6,217 nt of DNA from positions 1 through 6,217 of the forward strand of contig DAOUSS010000092.1 of the NCBI GenBank assembly GCA_030627085.1, in the 5' to 3' direction. Positions 1 through 5,456 of this stretch are shown in pieces. The stretch is from Candidatus Stahliibacteriota bacterium. GTDB taxonomy: Bacteria > Hydrothermota > UBA3073. Each line of letters starts with the position of its first letter. Position 1 is the stretch's first letter. A program made the position numbers and the translations under genes. The notes below the pieces were generated by a model that was given only the letters and a program-made list of their open reading frames with translations, was not told where the DNA came from and did not search any database.

Positions 1-34
1 AGGAGACCTTTCCCACAGAAAAACATACATGTTT

Positions 35-40
35 TATAAT
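35..40 (+). promoter_or_regulatory. possible -10 box upstream of mnmA
   Basis: An exact TATAAT hexamer lies 14 bases before the mnmA start codon. Nothing convincing sits at the matching -35 position (around 11-17), and the window begins only 34 bases upstream. If used, it would give a very short leader, in keeping with the absence of any Shine-Dalgarno sequence before mnmA. Such a hexamer can occur by chance in AT-rich DNA. Confidence 0.3.
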
Positions 41-54
41 CACCAAATTATATT

Positions 55-1053
55 ATGGATGTTGCTGTACTTATGAGCGGAGGTGTAGATTCCTCTATTG
101 CAGCCCTTATCCTGAAGGAAGAGGGATATAATGTAGTAGGGGTCACGCTGGATATGCACAAGTTTAGTCGGGAAAACATTAAAAGGACAAAAAAAATTAC
201 AAAAAAGATAAAAATACCTCATATTGTGCTTGATGTGAAACAAGATTTCCAAAGAGAAATAATCCAATATTTTATAGATGAATATAAGAATGGAATGACC
301 CCAAACCCCTGTGTGGTATGTAATAGCCAGATAAAATTCGGGATAGCTATGGATAGGTTGAAATTCAACAAGTTCGCTACAGGACATTATGCAAGAATCT
401 CACACGAGAATGGCTGGGTTTTGAAAAAGGGGGTTGACAGGTTGAAGGACCAGTCATATTTCCTTGCTATGATTAAAAAAAACCGGCTAAAACACATTGT
501 TTTTCCTCTTGGAAACCGCAAAAAGGAGGAAGTAAGAATGATGGCAAAGAAAATCGGTGTTCAGTTCGATGAACAGTGCGAGAGTCAGGAGATATGCTTC
601 ATAGAGGAGAATTACTTACGATTTCTTGAAAACATTATGCAAACAAAAGAGAAAGAGGGAGATATTGTAGATATGGAAGGAAATGTGATTGGGAAACACA
701 ATGGAATATCAGGTTACACAATAGGACAAAGAAAGAGGATAGGGAAACCGGATACCTATCCTTACTATATAGTGAAGATAGATTCACAAAATAACAGGTT
801 AATAGTCGGCGGGGAGAGAGACCTCTATGCAAATATATTGTTTGTAAAGCATCCAAATTGGTTCTCAATACCACCAAATATCCCACTCTCTATGGATATC
901 AAAATAAGATACGGGCAAACCCCGGTAAAGGCGGTTTTCTACCCTGATAAAAACATGGTAAAGTTTCTTTCTCCACAAAGGGCAATAACTCCGGGACAGA
1001 TCGCTGCATTCTATGCTGGAGAGACATTGTTGGGAGGTGGATGGATATCTTAA
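55..1053 (+). CDS. mnmA: tRNA-specific 2-thiouridylase MnmA
   Basis: A cytoplasmic enzyme that uses ATP to adenylate U34 of tRNA Lys, Glu and Gln and replaces the C2 oxygen with sulfur. Seen in the 332-residue product: the N-terminal PP-loop SGGVDSS (residues 8-14) for ATP, NPCVVCN (84-90) with the usual active-site cysteine C89, ATGHYARI (108-115), DQSYFL (132-137), the second conserved cysteine C181 in SQEICF, GYTIGQRKRIG (220-230) opening the central domain, and the C-terminal barrel ending PGQIAAFYAGETLLGGGWI. Length is slightly below the usual 350-370 residues. The ATG at 55 is preceded in frame by a stop at 37-39 and gives the normal family N-terminus; no Shine-Dalgarno is visible. Unlike the enterobacterial NPDxxCN, the aspartate position is a cysteine (C86), giving CxxC plus C181, a possible iron-sulfur ligand set. 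The partner sulfur donor is not in the window. Confidence 0.96.
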   Translation: MDVAVLMSGGVDSSIAALILKEEGYNVVGVTLDMHKFSRENIKRTKKITKKIKIPHIVLDVKQDFQREIIQYFIDEYKNGMTPNPCVVCNSQIKFGIAMDRLKFNKFATGHYARISHENGWVLKKGVDRLKDQSYFLAMIKKNRLKHIVFPLGNRKKEEVRMMAKKIGVQFDEQCESQEICFIEENYLRFLENIMQTKEKEGDIVDMEGNVIGKHNGISGYTIGQRKRIGKPDTYPYYIVKIDSQNNRLIVGGERDLYANILFVKHPNWFSIPPNIPLSMDIKIRYGQTPVKAVFYPDKNMVKFLSPQRAITPGQIAAFYAGETLLGGGWIS

Positions 1054-1076
1054 TTGATTTTTGCTAATTGAAGAAA

Positions 1077-1143
1077 TAACCACCAGGACACCAGAAAGAC
1101 ATGGGGTGATGGGATAGTGAGGTGATGAGTGGTTAGTTTTTTT
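1077..1143 (+). repeat. GT-rich imperfect inverted repeat ending in T7
   Basis: Arms TAACCAC (1077-1083) and GTGGTTA (1129-1135) enclose CACC-rich sequence followed by degenerate GGTGAT/GGGAT units (1103-1132). The CACC and GGTG blocks can pair with each other in several registers, for example 1089-1092 with 1105-1108. A run of seven T follows at 1137-1143. It could end mnmA transcription, but the stem is weak and loose for an intrinsic terminator. It may equally be the remnant of a dispersed intergenic repeat (inference). Confidence 0.4.
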
Positions 1144-1162
1144 GATTTTTACCATTGAGTAT

Positions 1163-1209
1163 GTGTCAGGAGGGTATACCGAAGGTCGCCGTAAGGCAAC
1201 TCCTGACAC
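1163..1209. repeat. 47-bp inverted repeat with two internal mini-hairpins
   Basis: Perfect 10-bp arms GTGTCAGGAG (1163-1172) and CTCCTGACAC (1200-1209) close a 27-base interior. Inside, ACC-GAA-GGT (1178-1186) can form a triloop hairpin and GCC-GTAA-GGC (1188-1197) a hairpin with a GNRA-type tetraloop; GGTATACC (1173-1180) is itself a palindrome. The whole would fold as a three-way junction in RNA or a branched cruciform in DNA. No T-run follows, so it is not an intrinsic terminator, and it matches no riboswitch consensus I recall. It is most likely a copy of a REP- or MITE-like dispersed element. Confidence 0.6.
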
Positions 1210-1244
1210 CACAATAATAAAGAAATCAGAGATAATCAGCGTTC

Positions 1245-1308
1245 ACCCCGTTAAATAGAACTGTTACAAGAACGCTCTGATATTTACCGTTACATTATTT
1301 AACGGGGT
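1245..1308. repeat. 64-bp element with 13-bp perfect terminal inverted repeats
   Basis: Arms ACCCCGTTAAATA (1245-1257) and TATTTAACGGGGT (1296-1308) match perfectly around a 38-base AT-rich centre, which carries a GTTAC direct repeat (1263-1267, 1289-1293). The flanks AATCAGCGTT and AAATCTGCGTCC resemble two halves of another intergenic repeat, so the palindrome may have inserted into an older element. No target-site duplication is evident. T6 at 1323-1328 lies 14 bases past the stem, too far for a standard terminator. Confidence 0.6.
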
Positions 1309-1329
1309 AAATCTGCGTCCAATTTTTTC

Positions 1330-1358
1330 TTGACTTTTGTTGAATAATATGTTATAAT
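1330..1358 (+). promoter_or_regulatory. near-consensus extended -10 sigma-70 promoter
   Basis: TTGACT at 1330-1335 (one mismatch to TTGACA) is separated by 17 bases from an exact TATAAT at 1353-1358, and TG at 1350-1351 makes the -10 extended. A T-rich tract at 1323-1328 lies just upstream. Transcription would begin near 1365, leaving a leader of about 50 bases before the lipoprotein start. No terminator separates the lipoprotein gene from iorA, so iorA may also be transcribed from here. Confidence 0.85.
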
Positions 1359-1375
1359 TTGTACGATAGAAATTC

Positions 1376-1404
1376 AGGAGAAAGGGAGAAAATCTTTTCC
1401 CCTT
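1376..1404 (+). promoter_or_regulatory. distant Shine-Dalgarno and small leader hairpin
   Basis: AGGAG at 1376-1380 and GGGAG at 1384-1388 are good anti-16S matches but lie 36 and 28 bases before the ATG at 1417, too far for normal use. AAGGG (1382-1386) can pair with CCCTT (1400-1404). Folding that hairpin would bring AGGAG to an effective distance of roughly 13 bases. Whether this matters is inference; the stem is only five pairs. Confidence 0.3.
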
Positions 1405-1416
1405 AATAAGTATTAT

Positions 1417-2448
1417 ATGAAGACGACAAAAAGGAAAGTCGGCATAGCATTAATCATATTTGTATTTATTTATATCACGGGATGTGGGAAAGGTGGACCC
1501 TCGGATGTATTAGAAACTGCACCTGTAAGGGTTGAGGTCAGCTATCAAGATCTTGTTGATTCAATACTCTGGAGGGATGTTTCTAATATAATACTAAGGA
1601 TAACAGGAGACAACTTTTCACCAATTGTGGGTACACAGGGTGTGGATACAACAATATTTCTGCTTGAAGTCCCCATAGGGGACAACAGGGTTTTCACAGC
1701 ATTCGGGACAGACGCAAATGGGGTGGCATATCTCTGGGGGAAAAAAGACACAAATATCGCAGGAGGAGATACTACAAGGATATCAATAGAACTCAGCCCA
1801 TTGCTGGGTAATGCAGGAGATAGCATCCTCATATTAAGAGACAGTCTGCCCTGGAAACTTTCTTGTACGGATTCAATCCTTGACATCCTCGGTGCAAATT
1901 ACACTGTAGTCCCATCAGATAGTTTTGCCAATTTCTTTCCTAACTCCACCAAGAATACTATCATAATTCCATCTGACCAACCTCAGGAATTTTACGATAA
2001 CTACAGGACATATGCCACAAAATTTAATAATTTTGTATATGATGGCGGGGTAATGTTTTTTTCTGCCTGTGACAAAGGATGGAACTCTGGGAACATCCTT
2101 GAAGCAGGCATACTCTTTCCTTCAGGCACAACGCTTGACACGGTATACCAGACCGATACACTAAATCTGGTCACTGGTACCCACCCCATAGTTTCCGATC
2201 TTGATACTCTTAGAGGTTACTTTGCAAGTTATAGCTGGTTTACAGATTGTCCGCCTTTTGCTCAGATACTCACTGTAAGTCCAGACACTGTAGAGAGACC
2301 AACTCTTCTGGTCTATCAGTATGGTTCAGGACTTGTCCTTCTCTCATCCCAACCACTTGAATATGAATATGGCAATGGTATAGATAATGACGATATTGGA
2401 ATACTACTGCCAAGGATACTGAGTTTTCTATGCAATGATGATAAGTGA
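1417..2448 (+). CDS. lipoprotein with C-terminal glutamine-amidotransferase-like domain
   Basis: A 343-residue exported lipoprotein of unknown function. Residues 1-23 form a lipoprotein signal: basic start (KTTKRK), hydrophobic core 8-20, lipobox ITGC with C23 as the lipidated cysteine, followed by glycine. Residues ~36-130 alternate in a beta-rich pattern (VRVEVSYQDL, then FLLEVPIG and RVFTAFGTDANGVAYLWG), like the small beta-sandwich that opens many envelope lipoproteins. Residues ~136-340 look like a class I glutamine-amidotransferase or ThuA-like Rossmann domain: repeated strands, TIIIPSDQPQEFYD (181-194), NFVYDGGVMFFSACDKGW (205-222), THPIVSDL (255-262), YQYGSGLVLLSSQPLEY (300-316). C218 is near the position of an elbow cysteine, but no full Cys-His-Glu triad is clear, so enzymatic activity is doubtful. 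The ATG gives a complete signal peptide. It is driven by the strong promoter just upstream, and no T-rich terminator follows. Lipoprotein call firm; fold assignment moderate. Confidence 0.8.
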   Translation: MKTTKRKVGIALIIFVFIYITGCGKGGPSDVLETAPVRVEVSYQDLVDSILWRDVSNIILRITGDNFSPIVGTQGVDTTIFLLEVPIGDNRVFTAFGTDANGVAYLWGKKDTNIAGGDTTRISIELSPLLGNAGDSILILRDSLPWKLSCTDSILDILGANYTVVPSDSFANFFPNSTKNTIIIPSDQPQEFYDNYRTYATKFNNFVYDGGVMFFSACDKGWNSGNILEAGILFPSGTTLDTVYQTDTLNLVTGTHPIVSDLDTLRGYFASYSWFTDCPPFAQILTVSPDTVERPTLLVYQYGSGLVLLSSQPLEYEYGNGIDNDDIGILLPRILSFLCNDDK

Positions 2449-2472
2449 AGGCATGCCAAGCCCTTACTCCGT

Positions 2473-2496
2473 AACTTCGTGCCTTTGTGGTGAATT
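2473..2496. repeat. fragment of a common intergenic repeat between the lipoprotein gene and iorA
   Basis: The spacer contains ACTTCGTGCCTTTGTGGTGA (2474-2493), which resembles one arm of the 'CACAAAGGCACGAAG' type of palindromic intergenic repeat that I recall from many environmental genomes (from memory, not searched). AAGGCA at 2448-2453 and TGCCTT at 2480-2485 form a short inverted repeat beginning on the lipoprotein stop codon, perhaps a decayed partner arm. It is non-coding sequence that happens to be open in the iorA frame. Confidence 0.45.
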
Positions 2497-2512
2497 TCTT
2501 AAATGGGACATT

Positions 2513-4225
2513 ATGAGGAAGTTTATGTCAGGGAATGAAGCAGTCGCAAGAGGCGCTTACGAGGCGGGTTGTAGGATTGCCTGTGCGTATCCTGGAACAC
2601 CCTCTTCAGAAATACTTGAAAATATCGCAAAATATAAGGATAAAATATACTGCGAGTGGTCAACAAACGAAAAAGTTGCACTGGAAGTTGCATCAGGTGC
2701 TGTATTTGCCGGGACAAGGAGTCTTGTTGCGATGAAGCATGTTGGTTTGAATGTTGCCGCAGATCCTGTCTTTTCAATGGGTTATATAGGTGCGACCGGG
2801 GGATTTGTCATCGTATCTGCAGATGACCCGGGTATGCACTCCTCACAGAATGAACAGGATAACAGAAACTATGCAAGGGCAGTAAAGATTGCAATGCTTG
2901 AGCCATCAGACTCAGAGGAAGCAAGATTACTTACAAAGCTCGGTTTTGATATATCAGAAGAGTTTGATACGCCTGTGCTTTTACGACTTACAACCAGAAT
3001 CAGCCACTCCTACGGGATAGTGAATATAGAAGAGAGAGAGGAACATCCACCGAAGGGCTACGAGAAAGATATAAAGAAGAGATTAATACTACCTGCACAT
3101 GCAAGACCAAGACATATAATTGTAGAGGAAAGGCTGAAAAAACTCAAGGATTATAGTAATAGTTTTTCCTTAAACAGGATAGAGTGGGGGAATAGGGAGG
3201 TGGGGATTATAACATCCGGGGTCTCCTACCAATATGTTAAAGAAGTATTCCCAAAGGCAAGCGTGCTAAAACTTACGCTCACATGGCCACTCCCTGATAA
3301 AATTATAAAAAAATTTGCAAAAGGTGTTAAGAAGGTAATAATTGTTGAGGAGAATGATCCTTTCCTCGAAACAGAGATAAAGGCTATGGGAATAGATGTT
3401 ATTGGAAAAGAGAAAGTGCCAGTTACCGGCGAACTTGACCCATACATATTGAAAAGGGCCTTTGGATCTTCTGAAGAGATCTATCCAACCCAGGATATTC
3501 CTTCCCGTCCACCTGTTCTTTGTGCAGGATGCCCACACCGAGGTGTGTTTTATGTTATATCAAAGTTGAAACTTACAGCAACCGGTGATATTGGTTGTTA
3601 CACACTTGGTGCCCTACCACCTTTGAATGCAATGGATACCTGTGTCTGTATGGGAGCATCCATAGGCAATGCATTCGGGCTTGAACGTGCACTTGGTGAC
3701 GAGATAAGTGATAAAATTGTTGCTGTAATAGGGGATTCGACATTCTTCCATTCAGGCATTACAGGACTTATAGACGTCGTATATAACAAAGGAACATCCA
3801 CAATAATAATACTTGATAACTCCACAACCGCTATGACAGGTCATCAGGAACACCCTGGAACAGGAAGGACACTTATGGGAGAAGAAACCAAGAAAATAGC
3901 ATTAGAGAATATCGCAAAGGCATGTGGTGTGGAGAATGTATATGTGATTGACCCGTACAACCTGAAAGAGACAGAAGAAATTATAAAGAGAGAGGTAAAA
4001 AGGAGAGAACCATCTGTGATAATTGCAAGAAGGCCCTGTGTGCTAATGGTAAAATCAGAACCCCCTCTTGTGGTAATCTCTGAAAAGTGCACTGGTTGTA
4101 AACTCTGTATAGGGCTTGGCTGTCCAGCTATATCTATAAAGGATAACAAGGCGGTGATAGATAAATTCCTCTGCACAGGATGTGGGATGTGTGCAGAGGT
4201 ATGCCTCAAGGAGGCGATAGTTTGA
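2513..4225 (+). CDS. iorA: indolepyruvate ferredoxin oxidoreductase, alpha subunit
   Basis: Large subunit of the oxygen-sensitive cytoplasmic enzyme that decarboxylates aryl pyruvates (from Trp, Phe, Tyr) with CoA to aryl-acetyl-CoA, CO2 and reduced ferredoxin. In the 570-residue product: GNEAVARGAYEAG (7-19), YPGTPSSEI (26-34), EWSTNEKVA (48-56), GMHSSQNEQDNR (107-118), CAGCPHRG (337-344), GDIGCYTLG (358-366), the thiamine-diphosphate site GDSTFFHSG (407-415) to DNSTTAMTGHQ (435-445), then two [4Fe-4S] motifs: Cys 526, 529, 532, 537 (CxxCxxCx4CP) and 554, 557, 560, 564 (CxxCxxCx3C). Length is normal for IorA. The frame is open back to 2435, but that extension overlaps the lipoprotein gene and translates repeat sequence, so it is rejected. 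ATG 2513 gives a family-like start; ATG 2525 has a better Shine-Dalgarno (GAGGA, 2515-2519) and is a real alternative. iorB follows 153 bases downstream. Confidence 0.95.
   Translation: MRKFMSGNEAVARGAYEAGCRIACAYPGTPSSEILENIAKYKDKIYCEWSTNEKVALEVASGAVFAGTRSLVAMKHVGLNVAADPVFSMGYIGATGGFVIVSADDPGMHSSQNEQDNRNYARAVKIAMLEPSDSEEARLLTKLGFDISEEFDTPVLLRLTTRISHSYGIVNIEEREEHPPKGYEKDIKKRLILPAHARPRHIIVEERLKKLKDYSNSFSLNRIEWGNREVGIITSGVSYQYVKEVFPKASVLKLTLTWPLPDKIIKKFAKGVKKVIIVEENDPFLETEIKAMGIDVIGKEKVPVTGELDPYILKRAFGSSEEIYPTQDIPSRPPVLCAGCPHRGVFYVISKLKLTATGDIGCYTLGALPPLNAMDTCVCMGASIGNAFGLERALGDEISDKIVAVIGDSTFFHSGITGLIDVVYNKGTSTIIILDNSTTAMTGHQEHPGTGRTLMGEETKKIALENIAKACGVENVYVIDPYNLKETEEIIKREVKRREPSVIIARRPCVLMVKSEPPLVVISEKCTGCKLCIGLGCPAISIKDNKAVIDKFLCTGCGMCAEVCLKEAIV
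2515..2519 (+). promoter_or_regulatory. Shine-Dalgarno GAGGA for the alternative iorA start at 2525
   Basis: GAGGA ends five bases before the ATG at 2525 and is the only well-placed ribosome binding site near the iorA start. Use of 2525 would give a 566-residue protein beginning MSGNEAVARG. The ATG at 2513, which overlaps this motif, has only a weak GGA (2506-2508) before it. The sequence favours 2525 on ribosome-binding grounds, while the usual family N-terminal length favours 2513. Confidence 0.45.
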
Positions 4226-4234
4226 TTAAAAAAT

Positions 4235-4255
4235 AACTGTCAGATACTGATAGTT
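4235..4255 (+). other. nine-pair hairpin after iorA
   Basis: AACTGTCAG (4235-4243) pairs with CTGATAGTT (4247-4255) around an ATA loop, with one G-T wobble at 4239/4251. It begins nine bases after the iorA stop. No T-run follows, so it is not a typical terminator. It might be a processing or attenuating structure between iorA and iorB, or a chance AT-rich palindrome. Confidence 0.4.
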
Positions 4256-4282
4256 TAGATTATAGATTACAGTTGTAGATTA
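4256..4282 (+). repeat. three copies of TAGATTA
   Basis: The heptamer TAGATTA occurs at 4256-4262, 4263-4269 and 4276-4282, the first two in direct tandem. It lies in the iorA-iorB gap just after the small hairpin. It could be a short binding-site array or simply low-complexity AT-rich sequence; nothing else supports a regulatory role. Confidence 0.4.
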
Positions 4283-4364
4283 TGAGAATGCAGACAAGCG
4301 ACTATTCACAGGTTACAAACTCGTATTGGCTCCGTATGGTGGATTTTGTCTTGATGTAACTTAC

Positions 4365-4374
4365 CCCCCGGGGG
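4365..4374. repeat. perfect CCCCCGGGGG palindrome at the iorB start
   Basis: Five C and five G form a self-complementary decamer ending four bases before the iorB ATG, in otherwise AT-rich DNA; a sixth C precedes it. The G-run is at Shine-Dalgarno distance but matches the AGGAGG consensus poorly. Pairing between mRNAs, or pairing of the C-run with a G-rich sequence, could hide the start site (inference). Confidence 0.55.
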
Positions 4375-4378
4375 TACT

Positions 4379-4951
4379 ATGACGAAGATAGTAATCTGCG
4401 GTGTAGGTGGACAGGGAACTATCCTCGCATCTGATATTCTTTCTCTTGTAGCTATGGAAGAGGGATACGATGTGAAAAAGAGCGAAGTCCACGGTATGGC
4501 ACAGAGAGGAGGAAGTGTTATATCAAACTGCGTATTTGGCGAAAAGGTATACTCCCCTCTGATTGGACTGGGTGAGGGAGACATTCTCCTTGCATTCGAA
4601 AAACTTGAAGCATTAAGAAGTCTTCCATATCTCAAAAAGAACGGCAAAATGATTGTAAATGATTACGAATGGCTTCCTATAACAGTGGCATCCAGTGATG
4701 CAACATATCCGGAAAACATAATAAAAACCCTAAAAAAGAAAGTAGAACATCTTATCTGTGTAGATGGTGTAAAGATTGCAGCAGACCTTGGGAATATAAG
4801 GACTACCAATGTGGTGCTTCTAGGTGTGCTTGCAAGATTTCTGCCGTTCAAACAGGAGAGCTGGCTTTCTGTGTTAGAAAAACGGGTTCCAAAGAAGACG
4901 GTGGAGATAAACAAGACTGCTTTTCTTTTGGGGTTTGCCAGCGAAGCATAA
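4379..4951 (+). CDS. iorB: indolepyruvate ferredoxin oxidoreductase, beta subunit
   Basis: Small subunit of the IorAB complex, belonging to the pyruvate/ketoisovalerate oxidoreductase gamma-type domain family. In 190 residues the family marks are GVGGQGTILASDIL (8-21), EVHGMAQRGG (36-45), GEGDILLAFEKLEALR (65-80) and NVVLLGVL (144-151). Length is typical for IorB. An in-frame stop at 4352-4354 and the lack of other starts make the ATG at 4379 the only reasonable choice. It follows iorA after a 153-base gap, larger than is usual for two subunits that must be made together, though no terminator is visible between them. Its 3' end faces cvpA on the other strand with 39 bases between stop codons, and would overlap cvpA if that gene's frameshift is corrected. 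Confidence 0.94.
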   Translation: MTKIVICGVGGQGTILASDILSLVAMEEGYDVKKSEVHGMAQRGGSVISNCVFGEKVYSPLIGLGEGDILLAFEKLEALRSLPYLKKNGKMIVNDYEWLPITVASSDATYPENIIKTLKKKVEHLICVDGVKIAADLGNIRTTNVVLLGVLARFLPFKQESWLSVLEKRVPKKTVEINKTAFLLGFASEA

Positions 4952-5030
4952 TATCTTCAGGAAGTAGACCTTTAAGTATGGTGAGTTCCTTCAGCAAAAA
5001 TGGAGACAGTTTAGAATTTCTATCCATTGC
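4848..5030 (-). pseudogene. out-of-frame C-terminal continuation of cvpA
   Basis: Reading the minus strand one base back from codon 128 of cvpA gives 60 more codons without a stop, ending at TGA (4848-4850). The first part reads as a natural CvpA tail: AMDRNSKLSPFLLK, then a hydrophobic stretch and LLPEDI, matching the loose 'S-x-L-x-P ... LLPE' ending I recall for this family. One extra A in the AAA at 5031-5033 would join it to the gene, giving about 188 residues. The last ~30 codons lie antisense to the 3' end of iorB and may not belong to the ancestral protein. It is either a real or sequencing one-base loss, or -1 slippage on the A-AAG at the junction. Confidence 0.55.
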
Positions 5031-5413
5031 TTTGAAATACTGAAGGATGATAGTATAAGGACGATTATCACAGCAATTATGCTACCCTTCAAGAATCCGA
5101 ATAATAACCCAAATACACTGTCTATGAATCCTATATGGAGAAGTTTTAAAAATCGACGAAGTGATTTTCCTATTAAGTAGAATATAAGTACCGCAATGAT
5201 GATTATGATTATAAAGGCTAAGACAACAGCAAGTTTTTGCGGCAGAAAGCCAAGCATAGAGGCAACATCACCATACATCCTTGCACCAATGAATATTCCA
5301 ACGACCACACCAAGTACCGAAAATATCTCGGTCAGTGCGCCATGAAGAAGACCGGAAACTGTAGCACCAATGATGATGAGAAATAATACTATGTCGAGTA
5401 TCATAGAGGGCAT
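4991..5413 (-). CDS. cvpA: CvpA family inner-membrane protein, probably frameshifted
   Basis: A 140-residue integral membrane protein resembling the CvpA (colicin V production) family, whose members have four membrane segments and are linked to envelope integrity. Segments are at about 5-24, 28-47, 60-81 and 96-122. The family opening is present: LDIVLFLIIIGATVSGLLHGALTEIF (residues 6-31, with the conserved glycine and 'G-x-x-x-E' pattern), and FIDSVFGLLFGFLKG (96-110) is the typical fourth segment. The last 12 residues (from Q129) look unrelated to the family, and the expected tail is found in the next frame, so the gene is probably broken or slips at K128. Start at 5413 or at the second ATG (5404); neither has a clear Shine-Dalgarno. 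It diverges from the transglycosylase gene across 43 bases and converges with iorB. Confidence 0.85.
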   Translation of the reverse strand: MPSMILDIVLFLIIIGATVSGLLHGALTEIFSVLGVVVGIFIGARMYGDVASMLGFLPQKLAVVLAFIIIIIIAVLIFYLIGKSLRRFLKLLHIGFIDSVFGLLFGFLKGSIIAVIIVLILSSFSISKQWIEILNCLHFC

Positions 5414-5456
5414 AGGTTATATTTATGGTTTTAAATGAATCCATTAGCCAACGAAT

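Larger units (their letters stand above)
1054..1416. other. gene-free spacer rich in palindromes
   Basis: This 363-base stretch between mnmA and the lipoprotein gene contains no credible coding region on either strand and no tRNA. An antisense open frame that covers part of it runs into the 3' end of mnmA and resembles no protein I know. It is filled by three separate inverted-repeat structures (1077-1143, 1163-1209, 1245-1308) and ends with the promoter and leader of the next gene. This crowding suggests a landing zone for small intergenic elements. Confidence 0.7.

Noticed and set aside
1..54. Possible tail of an upstream gene (open frames entering from the left edge, one closing at 37-39).
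   Set aside because: Too short to recognise; the 12 residues in the frame ending at 39 match nothing I know, and a cysteine desulfurase tail, a common mnmA neighbour, is not evident.
1163..1209. Riboswitch or intrinsic terminator for the lipoprotein gene.
   Set aside because: It lies upstream of the promoter at 1330-1358, so it would not be in that leader; there is no following T-run and no match to a known aptamer consensus.
865..1212. Antisense open frame across the mnmA 3' end and spacer.
   Set aside because: It overlaps most of the conserved MnmA C-terminus, reads through the 1163-1209 palindrome, and has no family-like motif.
1245..1328. Intrinsic terminator formed by the 13-bp stem and the T6 run.
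   Set aside because: The T-run is 14 bases beyond the stem and the loop is 38 bases, neither typical of an intrinsic terminator.
3844..4209. 121-residue antisense open frame inside iorA.
   Set aside because: It is a shadow of a strongly conserved gene covering the ferredoxin motifs; no ribosome binding site or family resemblance.
4306..4647. Antisense open frame across the iorA-iorB gap and the iorB start.
   Set aside because: Most of it is the complement of conserved IorB sequence, and the part in the gap has no recognisable protein.
5414..5456. Paired divergent promoters between cvpA and the transglycosylase gene.
   Set aside because: Only weak partial matches (TTGGCT and CATAAA on the minus strand with 18-base spacing); not distinguishable from AT-rich background.
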